Origin: a virus
Reading direction: 5' to 3' (one strand)
Virus record (IMG/VR): IMGVR_UViG_3300040801_003310
Span: 1-64,000 of that record
Length of the DNA: 64,000 bases
The position numbers were made by a program, and so were the translations under genes. How positions within the stretch are numbered: position 1 is the stretch's first letter; the number at the start of each line of letters is the position of its first letter. Shown in pieces: positions 7,271 to 15,101 of the stretch. Below the pieces are notes generated by a model. That model did not search any database, was not told where the DNA came from, and was given only the letters and a program-made list of their open reading frames with translations.

Positions 7271-7734
7271 GCTTCCTCTGAAAAAATATCGTCATTTATT
7301 AACTTAGGTTCGGTTTGAAACGGTCCTTCAAACTTGTTGCGCTGAAGTGTAATAAGTTTTGGGCAAAACTCAACCGTCCTTTTATCTTTTAGTATAATGT
7401 AATACCCAGCCGCATACCAACTTTTACTATCGGCAGTTTTTGTGTACAGCGGCAATCGATATTGCAGGTTCCATAATGGATTATATGCAGTACCGGAAAC
7501 AGGGTACCCGTGGACATCAGTTGCTTTCTTTGCTTTAGGCTTTGGCATTTCAGTGAAAGTGAAAAGCCCTGATTTTTTCATCTCAGATAAAGTTTTGAAT
7601 GTTCTTGCGTGTTTTCCGTTAATTCTGACTTCTAGCCCAGATTCTTCTTGTGTGACTTGCCCAATTTTAATTTTGTTTTTCCGAAGAATCCAGTATTGAT
7701 CTTTTATAATTGTTTTTGCTTCAAAGGCTGACAT
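7267..7734 (-). CDS. Hypothetical protein, 155 aa
   Basis: Begins MSAFEAKTIIKDQYWILRKN. The first 60 residues form a beta-rich unit (YWILRKNKIKIGQVTQEESG) linked by a lysine stretch (KPKAKKATDV) to a second beta-rich unit ending in an acidic tail. It overlaps the start of the exonuclease operon. No recognisable family. Confidence 0.6.
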   Translation of the reverse strand: MSAFEAKTIIKDQYWILRKNKIKIGQVTQEESGLEVRINGKHARTFKTLSEMKKSGLFTFTEMPKPKAKKATDVHGYPVSGTAYNPLWNLQYRLPLYTKTADSKSWYAAGYYIILKDKRTVEFCPKLITLQRNKFEGPFQTEPKLINDDIFSEEA

Positions 7735-8765
7735 AATTTATTTTCTCGTAAATGTTCAATTTCGCCCGGATATGGTTTAATAATCCAGTTGATAGTATCC
7801 TGGGGATGTTCGCTAAGTCTCCCTAAATCAAATCGACTGCAAAATTTCATAAAATAGAACCCAATTTGATTTGCGGGTTTTCGACTATATATATCAACCG
7901 AGAGGACGTTTTCTATGTCATCGTCGACCATTTCGATGACCTCTCTCGGTTGGGCGGTTAGGTCGATTAATAGCCGGTTCCTTTCATAATCATCTAAAAC
8001 TCGATGTTCGTTTCCATCGTGGTCAGTCCATCGCTGCAACATTAAATTATTCCAGGCAAATCCTTTTTTATCTCGATCACCAAATGCATCAAGCAAGCCA
8101 ATCTTATTTTTTGTACCTTTTTTTCTAGCGCCTGGGTATGCAGAAAAAACATTATCTGTTGGATCACCTCGAATGCATTTTTCAAACAATATCCAAGATG
8201 GGTCACCAATTACCTTATGTTCTCTTGTTTTGTTGTCAATTATTGGTTGACCGTTGTCTCCATACACGCCATCAACTGTAATTAATTCTTTGGTAATACC
8301 ATTGTACTGTTTAACGTTGTTATTTAAAAGTTGATAGAAATCAGTGTCTGAACTTAATATGATGTGTTCGTCGTTGGGATGCAAATGAATCCATCGGGCA
8401 ATAACGTCATCCGCTTCTGCATTTGGACTTCGAATTACTGAGCAATTTGTGTGTTCCTTAAGGTATTTAGTCAATTCATTAAACGTTTCCCAATACAGCT
8501 CATCCTCTTCAACCTGTTCTTCACTTCTGGCTTGTCTTTCTTCTGCTCTTGGCTTTTTATATGGTTCATATACTTCTTTTCTCCAGGAGTGACCTTCAAG
8601 AGCAAAAACAATATGATCCACCTGGACATTCTTTGTCACTTTGGTAATTGACGAAAACATTATATGAATACTTAATCCTAACTTATCGTCTATTGTTGCA
8701 TTTCGACTAGCTGTATGCCGTACACGAAAGAATAAATTAGCGGTGTCGACTGTAAGGTATTTCAT
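7704..8765 (-). CDS. rnh: T4 RNase H-like 5'-3' exonuclease (FEN family)
   Basis: Removes RNA primers and flaps from the lagging strand in phage replication. The FEN signature acids are visible in order: VDTANLFFR at the N-terminus, FALEGHSWRKEVYEPYKK, the EADDVIAR motif, SSDTDFYQLL, and the helix-hairpin region GDPTDNVFSAYPGARKKGT. At 353 residues it is close to T4 RNase H (305) with a C-terminal extension. It overlaps the SGNH-like gene upstream by an ATGA junction, so it is cotranscribed with it. Confidence 0.9.
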   Translation of the reverse strand: MKYLTVDTANLFFRVRHTASRNATIDDKLGLSIHIMFSSITKVTKNVQVDHIVFALEGHSWRKEVYEPYKKPRAEERQARSEEQVEEDELYWETFNELTKYLKEHTNCSVIRSPNAEADDVIARWIHLHPNDEHIILSSDTDFYQLLNNNVKQYNGITKELITVDGVYGDNGQPIIDNKTREHKVIGDPSWILFEKCIRGDPTDNVFSAYPGARKKGTKNKIGLLDAFGDRDKKGFAWNNLMLQRWTDHDGNEHRVLDDYERNRLLIDLTAQPREVIEMVDDDIENVLSVDIYSRKPANQIGFYFMKFCSRFDLGRLSEHPQDTINWIIKPYPGEIEHLRENKLCQPLKQKQL

Positions 8766-9349
8766 ACTAGTTTTGCTCGGATAATGTAATTAAGTAAATG
8801 CTTGGCCCAGGCAGAATGTGCATCTGGACCAAAATGTTCGTTTGAAGTAATTACCGTATCATACCCATGTACATTGAGCCAGGTTGAGAAACAACCTTCG
8901 GGCAAATACGGATCTAAATAACTTACACTAAAATTATAGCGATTATCTGTTGAGATGTCAACTAAGCTGGTATCGCCGTTGAAAAATAAAAAATTAGTAA
9001 AATTGTGACCAATTAAGTATTCATAGAAACCAGTGATGGCCTCTAAATCCTTCTGTGGGGTTTCAAAATTTCCCCATTGTAAAATTACAAATACGTCTTG
9101 CGGTTTTTTATCTGATAACCAGGATTTTGTATTCTCGATTATTTGCCCATTGGTTTGATTAAATCGAGCCTCGGTGTGGAATCCCATTTTAAGCCAAGAA
9201 GATAACAGAGCCCCCCAGGATACTTTTATGTTATCTGGATGTGGTCTTCCTTCAAGATTCCAGTACCGTGCATCTTCGTCAGCACGTTTATATGGGTTAA
9301 CTGCTTCGGCCGCTGCTGTATGCCCGGTGCCGTTGGTATAAAGAATCAT
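8762..9349 (-). CDS. SGNH-hydrolase-like protein, 195 aa
   Basis: MILYTNGTGHTAAA opens with a strand and glycine-rich turn, but the catalytic GDS block is not obvious. The middle has QDVFVILQWGNFE, like block III (G-x-N). The end has FGPDAHSAWAKHLLNYI, like the D-x-x-H block V. I infer a divergent or inactive SGNH fold. A second, more canonical copy lies at 40718. Such proteins are common unassigned genes of marine T4-like phages. Confidence 0.55.
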   Translation of the reverse strand: MILYTNGTGHTAAAEAVNPYKRADEDARYWNLEGRPHPDNIKVSWGALLSSWLKMGFHTEARFNQTNGQIIENTKSWLSDKKPQDVFVILQWGNFETPQKDLEAITGFYEYLIGHNFTNFLFFNGDTSLVDISTDNRYNFSVSYLDPYLPEGCFSTWLNVHGYDTVITSNEHFGPDAHSAWAKHLLNYIIRAKLV

Positions 9350-9657
9350 TCTGGTACGTCTTTATTTTCCCAGGCGCGACCGCAATGCTGACAACTAACG
9401 TGAGTATTTGACTGGCGAGTATATGCGGACCCGCAAGGGCACCTCAAGTCTTGTCTATACTTCATGTATGCTCGAGGATAAACCCTCTGCCAGAGGTCTC
9501 TACTACGCAATGGAGTTTCGGGCAAATCTTTGAGCCCATCGGCCGGAATGCGCAGAAGATTGTGATTGCTCTCCAACGTACATGTACTCTTGGCCTCTAG
9601 TTTTACCTGACCGTCTACCACTAGTGTATCACCAGGGAATAAATTAACCTTATGCAT
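9346..9657 (-). CDS. Protein with C-terminal zinc ribbon, 103 aa
   Basis: The first 45 residues are beta-rich (LFPGDTLVVDGQVKLEAKST). The C-terminus has CPCGSAYTRQSNTHVSCQHC, two CxC/CxxC knuckles 15 residues apart that should bind zinc. It may bind nucleic acid or protein. ATGA overlap couples it to the SGNH-like gene. Confidence 0.65.
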   Translation of the reverse strand: MHKVNLFPGDTLVVDGQVKLEAKSTCTLESNHNLLRIPADGLKDLPETPLRSRDLWQRVYPRAYMKYRQDLRCPCGSAYTRQSNTHVSCQHCGRAWENKDVPE

Positions 9658-10204
9658 ATTTTTCTAACCTATTAATTTCTGCGCTAATACGTTCTATCAT
9701 TTGGTTGACATTTCGTATAGCTGTAACATTTTTTGTATCGTATTTTTGAAGCCGAACTAGTTCTGCATCTAAATAGAATTTAATTTTTTTAGCATCGCGC
9801 ATTTCTTCCGAATGTTCAACATGCCCCATACGGAAGCACGCTCTAAACACTTCGCCTAGCTGAGCATTCATATTACAAAACGATATCAAGTCTTGTAACA
9901 TTGTTGCATCTTCTGGTAAAGGCAACGATACTGGTGTCATTAACTCTAATTCTTCGTTTCCGTAAATGTAGCATAGACGAAAAATCTCGCCAATTTGTGC
10001 ATTCATATTCCGGTAGGAAACCAGATCTTGCATGAATGCAGCATCCTCAGGAAAATCATAATATCCTGCACTCGAGCCATCCGACTTTTCTTTCTTAGTC
10101 CTTGTTGGCAACTTCCCAGGTAAACCGAGTTTGCCGTTGGATTCTGATGCATCCAATTCCTCGTCCCACCCTGCCGGGGGATCTAACACTTCTTTAATAG
10201 CCAT
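9650..10204 (-). CDS. Protein with internal tandem duplication, 184 aa
   Basis: Two similar helical units follow each other. One runs PEDAAFMQDLVSYRNMNAQI; the other, 48 residues on, runs PEDATMLQDLISFCNMNAQL. Each continues into GE(I/V)FR. A third helical part (VNQMIERISAEINRLEKY) closes the protein. This is a gene-internal duplication followed by divergence. The function is unknown. Confidence 0.65.
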   Translation of the reverse strand: MAIKEVLDPPAGWDEELDASESNGKLGLPGKLPTRTKKEKSDGSSAGYYDFPEDAAFMQDLVSYRNMNAQIGEIFRLCYIYGNEELELMTPVSLPLPEDATMLQDLISFCNMNAQLGEVFRACFRMGHVEHSEEMRDAKKIKFYLDAELVRLQKYDTKNVTAIRNVNQMIERISAEINRLEKYA

Positions 10205-10213
10205 TGATTAACC

Positions 10214-10753
10214 TCATTTAATTTTCAACGGAGGAATAAGTATAGATTCAAGTCTAAGATTATCTTCCGTTACTAACACCGTTGATTCACTTTCGTCGTA
10301 AGCGTCAAGCGGGTTATTGGATATAATGTCTCCGCTTGGCAGTTCCATTACTCGAATCGAGAACGACTTCGAAAGTTTCTGCCAAAGTTTTTCACCATCT
10401 GGTGTTTGTTTGCTATCACTCATTAATTGATACCCGTCACTGTGCATAATAGCATGATACATCTTGATTGCTAAATGCATTCCTCGGTAACGAGGTAAAA
10501 CAGATACTCCGTTAATTTGATAATATTTTTTGTTATTAATGATTTTTACCTTGCCAGCAGTAGCCGCAACAATTTCTCCATCGTCAATTAAGTAATACGT
10601 TTGAAACCCATCCTGAAGATTCTTAAAGAAAGCAAACCCGTCGATATCGCCATTGAATCCCGCAGGCTGTTCTCCATCTCTTTTTAATCGAGATAGTCTG
10701 ACACCACCTTGATTGACCCGGTTAATTTCAGTTATATTCACGTCGACCGTCAT
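10214..10753 (-). CDS. GNAT-like acetyltransferase domain protein, 179 aa
   Basis: The GNAT core is suggested by YYLIDDGEIVAATAGKV (strands 2-3), then YQINGVSVLPRYRGMHLAI. In that stretch R-x-x-G-x-x-x resembles the acetyl-CoA pyrophosphate loop, followed by the helix KMYHAIMH. The substrate is unknown. A serine/acid-rich C-terminus follows. It is in an operon with small unknowns. Confidence 0.6.
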   Translation of the reverse strand: MTVDVNITEINRVNQGGVRLSRLKRDGEQPAGFNGDIDGFAFFKNLQDGFQTYYLIDDGEIVAATAGKVKIINNKKYYQINGVSVLPRYRGMHLAIKMYHAIMHSDGYQLMSDSKQTPDGEKLWQKLSKSFSIRVMELPSGDIISNNPLDAYDESESTVLVTEDNLRLESILIPPLKIK

Positions 10754-11096
10754 CTAACCTACGAGATTTTACAGGATGCCGATCGGCTACGTCTTGCTCA
10801 TAAGTTTCCATTACAACATTGCGACAAACAGTCGTGAACCACTGATCGACAAGATCTGCGTCGGTTTTGCCTTGGTATCCTGCGCGTATGAGCTTTGCTA
10901 TAAAGAATTCATTCCAGTCGAGCTCGAATGCACCTGAAGCTACATTCTCTGGATCCACATCCATTGATACTACCGCTACCCACGGTTCTTGTTTTGCTGT
11001 CGCAGCTTCTTTTTGTGACATAAGTTCTTCTCGCTTGCTGTTATCATTATCCTGTAATGATTCTTTTTTTGAAAATAAATTTTTTAACCAATTCAT
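10728..11096 (-). CDS. Conserved phage protein, 122 aa
   Basis: Begins MNWLKNLFSKKESLQ, with a conserved core VSMDVDPENVASGAFELDWN and VCRNVVMETYEQDVADRHPV. I recall similar proteins in T4-like cyanophages without assigned function. The amphipathic N-terminal helix could bind a membrane or partner. Overlaps bind it to both neighbours. Confidence 0.65.
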   Translation of the reverse strand: MNWLKNLFSKKESLQDNDNSKREELMSQKEAATAKQEPWVAVVSMDVDPENVASGAFELDWNEFFIAKLIRAGYQGKTDADLVDQWFTTVCRNVVMETYEQDVADRHPVKSRRLDDGRREYN

Positions 11097-11344
11097 TCTT
11101 TGTCCTTTCCGGTTAACTGCATATATGTATATGCAGAAAGAGTTATCCAGGTTTTTCTTATTGGAACCGGCAACACTTCTATGTCTATTTTTTGTCCTAA
11201 CATTGCCATTTGTCCTGGCCAGATAATTTTATTTGTTTTAGAACAACGATGCCACCAAAGTGCTCGCTCTTTACTCCAACTTGTTCTACGCCATCTTGTA
11301 AAATATTTTGCATGACGGAGAGTTATCTCATCGGGAATTATCAT
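11093..11344 (-). CDS. Small protein of the GKII-PGQMA paralogue family (1)
   Basis: 83 residues. The family core is WSKERALWWHRCSKTNKIIW followed by PGQMAMLG. The same pattern (W-S/T-K ... W ... C ... K-I-I-x-P-G-Q-M-A) returns in the genes at 11328 and, more distantly, 11932. The single cysteine and aromatic cluster are the conserved parts. The function is unknown. Confidence 0.65.
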   Translation of the reverse strand: MIIPDEITLRHAKYFTRWRRTSWSKERALWWHRCSKTNKIIWPGQMAMLGQKIDIEVLPVPIRKTWITLSAYTYMQLTGKDKE

Positions 11345-11663
11345 TGATTTTTAACTTTACATTTTTAAGTTTTTCGATAACCAATGACTCGTTAGTCATC
11401 CACCTGCTGACCCAATTGTAAGAAAGTGTACGGTCGAAGAAGGCTGCATCGCCTCGCCATGCCATTTGGCCAGGCTTTATTATTTTTCCACTAACCATAC
11501 AAGCCCTGAACCACATGCATCTTTTCTTCGTCCAGGTTAAATGCTCGGGTCCAAATCGGCCACTAATTATGTCCATATCGTGCAGATGTTTTTCCATCTT
11601 CTCTTCCATTCTTGTAAGTCTTTCGTCAATTCGATCTCGCAAGTTTTGTACATATGCACTCAT
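11328..11663 (-). CDS. Small protein of the GKII-PGQMA paralogue family (2)
   Basis: 111 residues. An N-terminal coiled-coil helix (LRDRIDERLTRMEEKMEKHL) is followed by the family core TWTKKRCMWFRACMVSGKII and KPGQMAWRG. It overlaps the paralogue at 11093 by 17 bases, which suggests the pair arose by local duplication. Confidence 0.65.
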   Translation of the reverse strand: MSAYVQNLRDRIDERLTRMEEKMEKHLHDMDIISGRFGPEHLTWTKKRCMWFRACMVSGKIIKPGQMAWRGDAAFFDRTLSYNWVSRWMTNESLVIEKLKNVKLKINDNSR

Positions 11664-11875
11664 AATTTTTTTACGCTGTCAATCAATTCAAATACTTCTG
11701 TAAACTGATATCGTTCGCCAGAATTAAATTCAACTACAAATTCACCAAATTCAGCAAACGTTGATGATTCAACCACTAACCAGTTACTATCATCCGCCAT
11801 TCGTTCTTTTAATACCCACAATTCAGAAGTATTCAATTCGCTACGAATAAAATCTAATTTGTCGGGCCAGGCCAT
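11660..11875 (-). CDS. Hypothetical protein, 71 aa
   Basis: The ATG at 11875 (MAWPDKLDFIRSELNTSELW) has a GGAG site upstream, so I prefer it to the longer frame. A beta-hairpin-like end (GEFVVEFNSGERYQFTEVF) is visible. It sits between members of the GKII-PGQMA family but lacks their motif. Confidence 0.6.
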   Translation of the reverse strand: MAWPDKLDFIRSELNTSELWVLKERMADDSNWLVVESSTFAEFGEFVVEFNSGERYQFTEVFELIDSVKKL

Positions 11876-11931
11876 TTTGCTTTTCTCCGTTGTGTACTTT
11901 GAAGCAATGCCAGTTCCAAAACCTGGCATGC

Positions 11932-12177
11932 TTATAACTTTCCAATTAACTTTAAATAGGAGTATTCGCGGTCGCTCATTTTAATTCGCAAATAGTTTAT
12001 GCTTTCTGACTGATCGTGCGATATTTCGGCTGCTACAAAAATCTTTGCAAGAGGCCAAATTATTTTTCCTGTAGTGGTACACCTAAACGGTATTATACAG
12101 CGACGCTGGCGAAACACCAGCGACTTTAAACAAACCTCGTCATCTTGATAGCTCAAGTCCCCCATGCATTCTTCCAA
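11932..12177 (-). CDS. Small protein of the GKII-PGQMA paralogue family (3, divergent)
   Basis: 81 residues. FRQRRCIIPFRCTTTGKIIW followed by PLAKIFVAAE matches the cysteine-GKIIWP part of the two neighbours but has lost the GQMA end. It overlaps the 3' end of queE and is the last gene of the QueE transcription unit. Confidence 0.6.
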   Translation of the reverse strand: MEECMGDLSYQDDEVCLKSLVFRQRRCIIPFRCTTTGKIIWPLAKIFVAAEISHDQSESINYLRIKMSDREYSYLKLIGKL

Positions 12178-13025
12178 ATATCAACTTGCAAGCGCGGAGA
12201 ATACTTATAACCGGTGCTCAATGCCAACGCTGCAACATCTGGTGCTGTTAGGTTATACAGGTCTGATATCCCGCCAACTGGCATTAGATATACGTCACCG
12301 TCCCAGCCAGCATCTTGATAATCATGTATAAAGTGCTTGGCATGCTCAACGTCGATTTTATTTGCTACTACAAACTTCAAATAGGTTTCGCCAAACTGTT
12401 GGTAGCTTGCAACAACTTCTGGTTTAAGTGCTTCGTCGATTCTTTCTCCCGAGCACGGTAATTTTGCAGATACAGAGAACGTTACACGAATTGGCTTAGG
12501 ATTTTTTATCTGTTCCACTAGCAAGAAATTTGCAAAATCTTCTGCAATGGGTTGAGTACCGTTTGTTTCAAACGTAACGTCGGTATATCCGTGCTCTCTT
12601 AATAGCACAAACAATTCCGGATAGGCGCGCTGCCAACCCAATAGTGGTTCACCACCGGTAATAACTAAATGCACCCGTCCATCATTTACTAACCGTCCGT
12701 GAAGAGATTGGCGAACAGTTTCGATCTCTTTCATCACGGCGGGGATTTCTAAAGTAGGCGAAAGGTCCTTAAAGGCTGGGTGCCAACTTGCATATGAGTC
12801 GCAACCGGTTCTTGCTAACGGTAAGTCTTCATATCGCCATTCTGGATGCTTTTTGAAATCTTCTGCAATTTGTTCTGGTTCGGTTGTTTTCTGTGCGGAT
12901 GGCATACCAAATCCGCGGCATTGGAAATTGCATCCAAATGTTCGCAAAAACACCGAAGGCACACCAACAAACTTGCCTTCGCCTTGCAACGAATAAAAGA
13001 TTTCTGCTACTTTAAGTTTTGACAT
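12153..13025 (-). CDS. queE: 7-carboxy-7-deazaguanine synthase QueE (divergent cluster motif)
   Basis: Radical-SAM enzyme that turns carboxytetrahydropterin into 7-carboxy-7-deazaguanine. The N-terminal FYSLQGEGKFVGVPSVFLR is diagnostic of QueE, and VITGGEPLLGW is the SAM-binding GGE motif. The [4Fe-4S] motif is odd. C32-x3-C36 is present, but the third cysteine of the usual CxxxCxxC is replaced by Phe39. The likely third ligand is Cys75 in TGCDSYASW, which aligns with the usual C-D-T that ends the motif. That implies a 38-residue insertion. At 290 residues it is longer than bacterial QueE (about 220). It is cotranscribed with the phosphoribosyltransferase and QueD. Confidence 0.88.
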   Translation of the reverse strand: MSKLKVAEIFYSLQGEGKFVGVPSVFLRTFGCNFQCRGFGMPSAQKTTEPEQIAEDFKKHPEWRYEDLPLARTGCDSYASWHPAFKDLSPTLEIPAVMKEIETVRQSLHGRLVNDGRVHLVITGGEPLLGWQRAYPELFVLLREHGYTDVTFETNGTQPIAEDFANFLLVEQIKNPKPIRVTFSVSAKLPCSGERIDEALKPEVVASYQQFGETYLKFVVANKIDVEHAKHFIHDYQDAGWDGDVYLMPVGGISDLYNLTAPDVAALALSTGYKYSPRLQVDIWKNAWGT

Positions 13026-13549
13026 TAGTCATCCTGCTCCCACGGAAATACTATCCAAGGACTATATTCTTCAGTTTTTGCAATCTGAATTGCGCTATAG
13101 TCTATTGTAGCATCAGAATTACAGTTGTCAACTAAACAGGCAAATCGAACATTCTTATGCCAAATTTCGTTATCCCATGCAAGAGAATTTGGATAGCAAC
13201 CACTGCGCCAATCGTTTTTAATCCAATTGATAGTGGCACCCGAATCGTTTATATCGTCGACAATCAGAATGTTCTTACGGACTGCCCCATCATCAACATC
13301 GTACCCGTATGCCATTTCGGCCATCCAAGTATTTGATTCGAGACCCATTTCTTTTTTATCACGCAACGAAACATCCAAAGTATACATTGGCTTTTTTAGG
13401 AAATGGCTTAGCAATGTTCCTGGGATAAGGCCACCACGAGTAATACCAACAATAAAGTCTGGGTCATATTTAGAAAGAAGAATTTTCCTTGCTAAGCGAA
13501 CAACCTGTTTTTGCAAATCATCAAAGTCATAATAAACTTTAACGCTCAT
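13025..13549 (-). CDS. Phosphoribosyltransferase
   Basis: Type I PRTase fold. VGITRGGLIPGTLLSHFL supplies the first phosphate loop, and ILIVDDINDSGATINWI is the PRPP-binding loop (DD-x-x-DSG). It resembles xanthine/hypoxanthine-guanine PRTases. I chose ATG 13549 (MSVKVYYDFDDLQKQV), which makes an ATGA overlap with the queD stop. Its place between queD and queE suggests a role in handling purine or deazapurine bases, but such genes are also common elsewhere in phages. Confidence 0.8.
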   Translation of the reverse strand: MSVKVYYDFDDLQKQVVRLARKILLSKYDPDFIVGITRGGLIPGTLLSHFLKKPMYTLDVSLRDKKEMGLESNTWMAEMAYGYDVDDGAVRKNILIVDDINDSGATINWIKNDWRSGCYPNSLAWDNEIWHKNVRFACLVDNCNSDATIDYSAIQIAKTEEYSPWIVFPWEQDD

Positions 13550-14139
13550 ACTTCTACCCTGCAATGCGACTTTGGTGTTTCCCAAAACTCAACGGCAACT
13601 ACCTTCACATCCATCTTTGCCATTTTTTCCTGCGCTACTTTTAATAGCCACGCACTCAAGTTTTCGGAAGTCGGTACAAAGTCAACAAACACCATGCCTT
13701 CATACTTCTCATATACTGCCTGACTTACGTCTTTTGGTAAGAATGCTAAATCTGGCATCCAGTACCCTTCTGGAAATGAATTACACTTGGATAAGTCTAA
13801 CTCCCACCCAACCTTTGACATGTCGCCTGATGTGTATGACGATTTAATGTATTCTGGAACCTCGTGTGGCAACAATGGATCGTTACAGTCAAGGATCATT
13901 TTGTGGTCTAATACATCATCAATAAAATTCTTCATCCAACCGAGATGTTTGAAGTCGGTGACCATACCGCGCTCGAGTTCAGTACCTTCAAGCATAACCT
14001 TCAGTTTGCCTTGATGCCCGTGTAAATGCCTACAAGCAAGACAAGCACCTTCCGACCCGGTAAATTCTACATTCAATTGCTGGTTATGTACACGATGGCC
14101 ATAACACCAATCAAAACTTTTATCAATTATCCACTTCAT
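13546..14139 (-). CDS. queD: 6-carboxytetrahydropterin synthase QueD
   Basis: T-fold enzyme converting dihydroneopterin triphosphate to 6-carboxytetrahydropterin. Zinc ligands are seen in FDWCYGHRVHNQ and CRHLHGHQGKL. VTDFKHLGWMK, LDHKMIL, FVPTSENLSAWLL and FWETPKSHCRVEV are standard QueD signatures. At 197 residues it is longer than E. coli QueD (121), like other large versions with a mid insertion (PEYIKSSYTSGDMS). It is directly upstream of the PRTase and queE. Confidence 0.9.
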   Translation of the reverse strand: MKWIIDKSFDWCYGHRVHNQQLNVEFTGSEGACLACRHLHGHQGKLKVMLEGTELERGMVTDFKHLGWMKNFIDDVLDHKMILDCNDPLLPHEVPEYIKSSYTSGDMSKVGWELDLSKCNSFPEGYWMPDLAFLPKDVSQAVYEKYEGMVFVDFVPTSENLSAWLLKVAQEKMAKMDVKVVAVEFWETPKSHCRVEV

Positions 14140-14143
14140 TTTC

Positions 14144-14473
14144 TTAGCCTTTGTTTCTCATTAGTTTTTCGATCAACTTATACTTTTCATATGCATCTTT
14201 AAGAGCTGGATACATTTCGTGTTTTTCAAAATCATCTTGCAAAATTAACAAACGCTCTTCTATCGATTGCATAAATTCTTTCATGCTTTTTCCGTCAATG
14301 GTAATATCAGCATCGCCGGATAATTTCACTCCCTCTTCACTAATGTTCACCTTCTCCTCGGAAGTGTTTTCATAAAAGGTAAGGTGTTGCCCTGAATTCA
14401 TATATGTTGAGTTTGTGATAGTAGCCTCGTGCTCCAGATCCCACGACTCGTAGTTTATTTCATCATCGTTCAT
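14144..14473 (-). CDS. Small protein with C-terminal EAWEKYQ-type motif, 109 aa
   Basis: A beta-rich middle (EKVNISEEGVKLSGDADITI) resembles short virion-associated segments. The end, PALKDAYEKYKLIEKLMRNK, belongs to a C-terminal motif shared with genes at 16463, 20832, 21046, 21404 and 54361. The motif is probably an amphipathic helix that docks on a common partner (inference). Confidence 0.65.
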   Translation of the reverse strand: MNDDEINYESWDLEHEATITNSTYMNSGQHLTFYENTSEEKVNISEEGVKLSGDADITIDGKSMKEFMQSIEERLLILQDDFEKHEMYPALKDAYEKYKLIEKLMRNKG

Positions 14474-14769
14474 TTTGGAGAAGCATCCTCGCCTTCTTCA
14501 ATATTACTAATAACTTCTTCCATGTTGCTACCAGGGCATGAGTAAACTATTTGATAATTTGTATCACTCAATGCTATGCCCGTAGAGACGCAATTTTCAT
14601 CAGCAAATTCAGTTAAGATTTCAAGATTTTTTTGTAGTTGAAATTCTTGGAAGAATACATAAAACAGTCCTATCACCATAATTAGCATTATGCTAGACAA
14701 GATTGATATTGTTATAATATCAGACCTATCAAAATCTGACCATGGAAATTTATATTTTGTTATTTTCAT
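14470..14769 (-). CDS. Single-pass membrane protein, 99 aa
   Basis: A transmembrane segment at about residues 19-41 (ITISILSSIMLIMVIGLFYV) is followed by an exported domain with two cysteines (ENCVSTGIAL, IVYSCPGSN) that could form a disulfide. An acidic tail closes it. It overlaps the preceding gene by ATGA. The role is unknown. Confidence 0.65.
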   Translation of the reverse strand: MKITKYKFPWSDFDRSDIITISILSSIMLIMVIGLFYVFFQEFQLQKNLEILTEFADENCVSTGIALSDTNYQIVYSCPGSNMEEVISNIEEGEDASPK

Positions 14770-14775
14770 TTTGCA

Positions 14776-15090
14776 TTACTTCATCATTTCCATGTTAATC
14801 AATTTAGTCATAGATTCAGTGAAGTCCTCATCATTGGATATTACATATATTGTATCATGATGTCTATCAGTATGGCGATCATACTTTGTAAATCTTACAA
14901 TTTTTCCACCGCTCGCTTTTGTAATTTGGACATTCAGAGGCTCTCCAAATTGGTCAACCTCCCGAATTCTTTGCGGTCGGGAGGAAACGTTGATTTGATC
15001 CTCGTCTTCATTAAACTTCCGATTTTCCGCCTGTAATTCGGCTTCTGCCCGCTTCAATGCACGAAGCCAGGACCTTGCTATCCAACCCAT
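14776..15090 (-). CDS. Hypothetical protein, 104 aa
   Basis: A basic N-terminal helix (MGWIARSWLRALKRAEAELQ) is followed by a beta-rich part (GGKIVRFTKYDRHTDRHHDT) with a cluster of His/Asp that could bind metal. No family is recognised. It lies between folE and the membrane protein. Confidence 0.55.
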   Translation of the reverse strand: MGWIARSWLRALKRAEAELQAENRKFNEDEDQINVSSRPQRIREVDQFGEPLNVQITKASGGKIVRFTKYDRHTDRHHDTIYVISNDEDFTESMTKLINMEMMK

Positions 15091-15101
15091 TTAACTACTC
15101 C

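Noticed and set aside
13086-13120. TTGACA, 16 bases, TACAAT on the minus strand inside the phosphoribosyltransferase gene, facing queE
   Set aside because: It looks like a promoter but lies inside coding sequence in an overlapping operon. It could be chance, so I did not list it as a feature.
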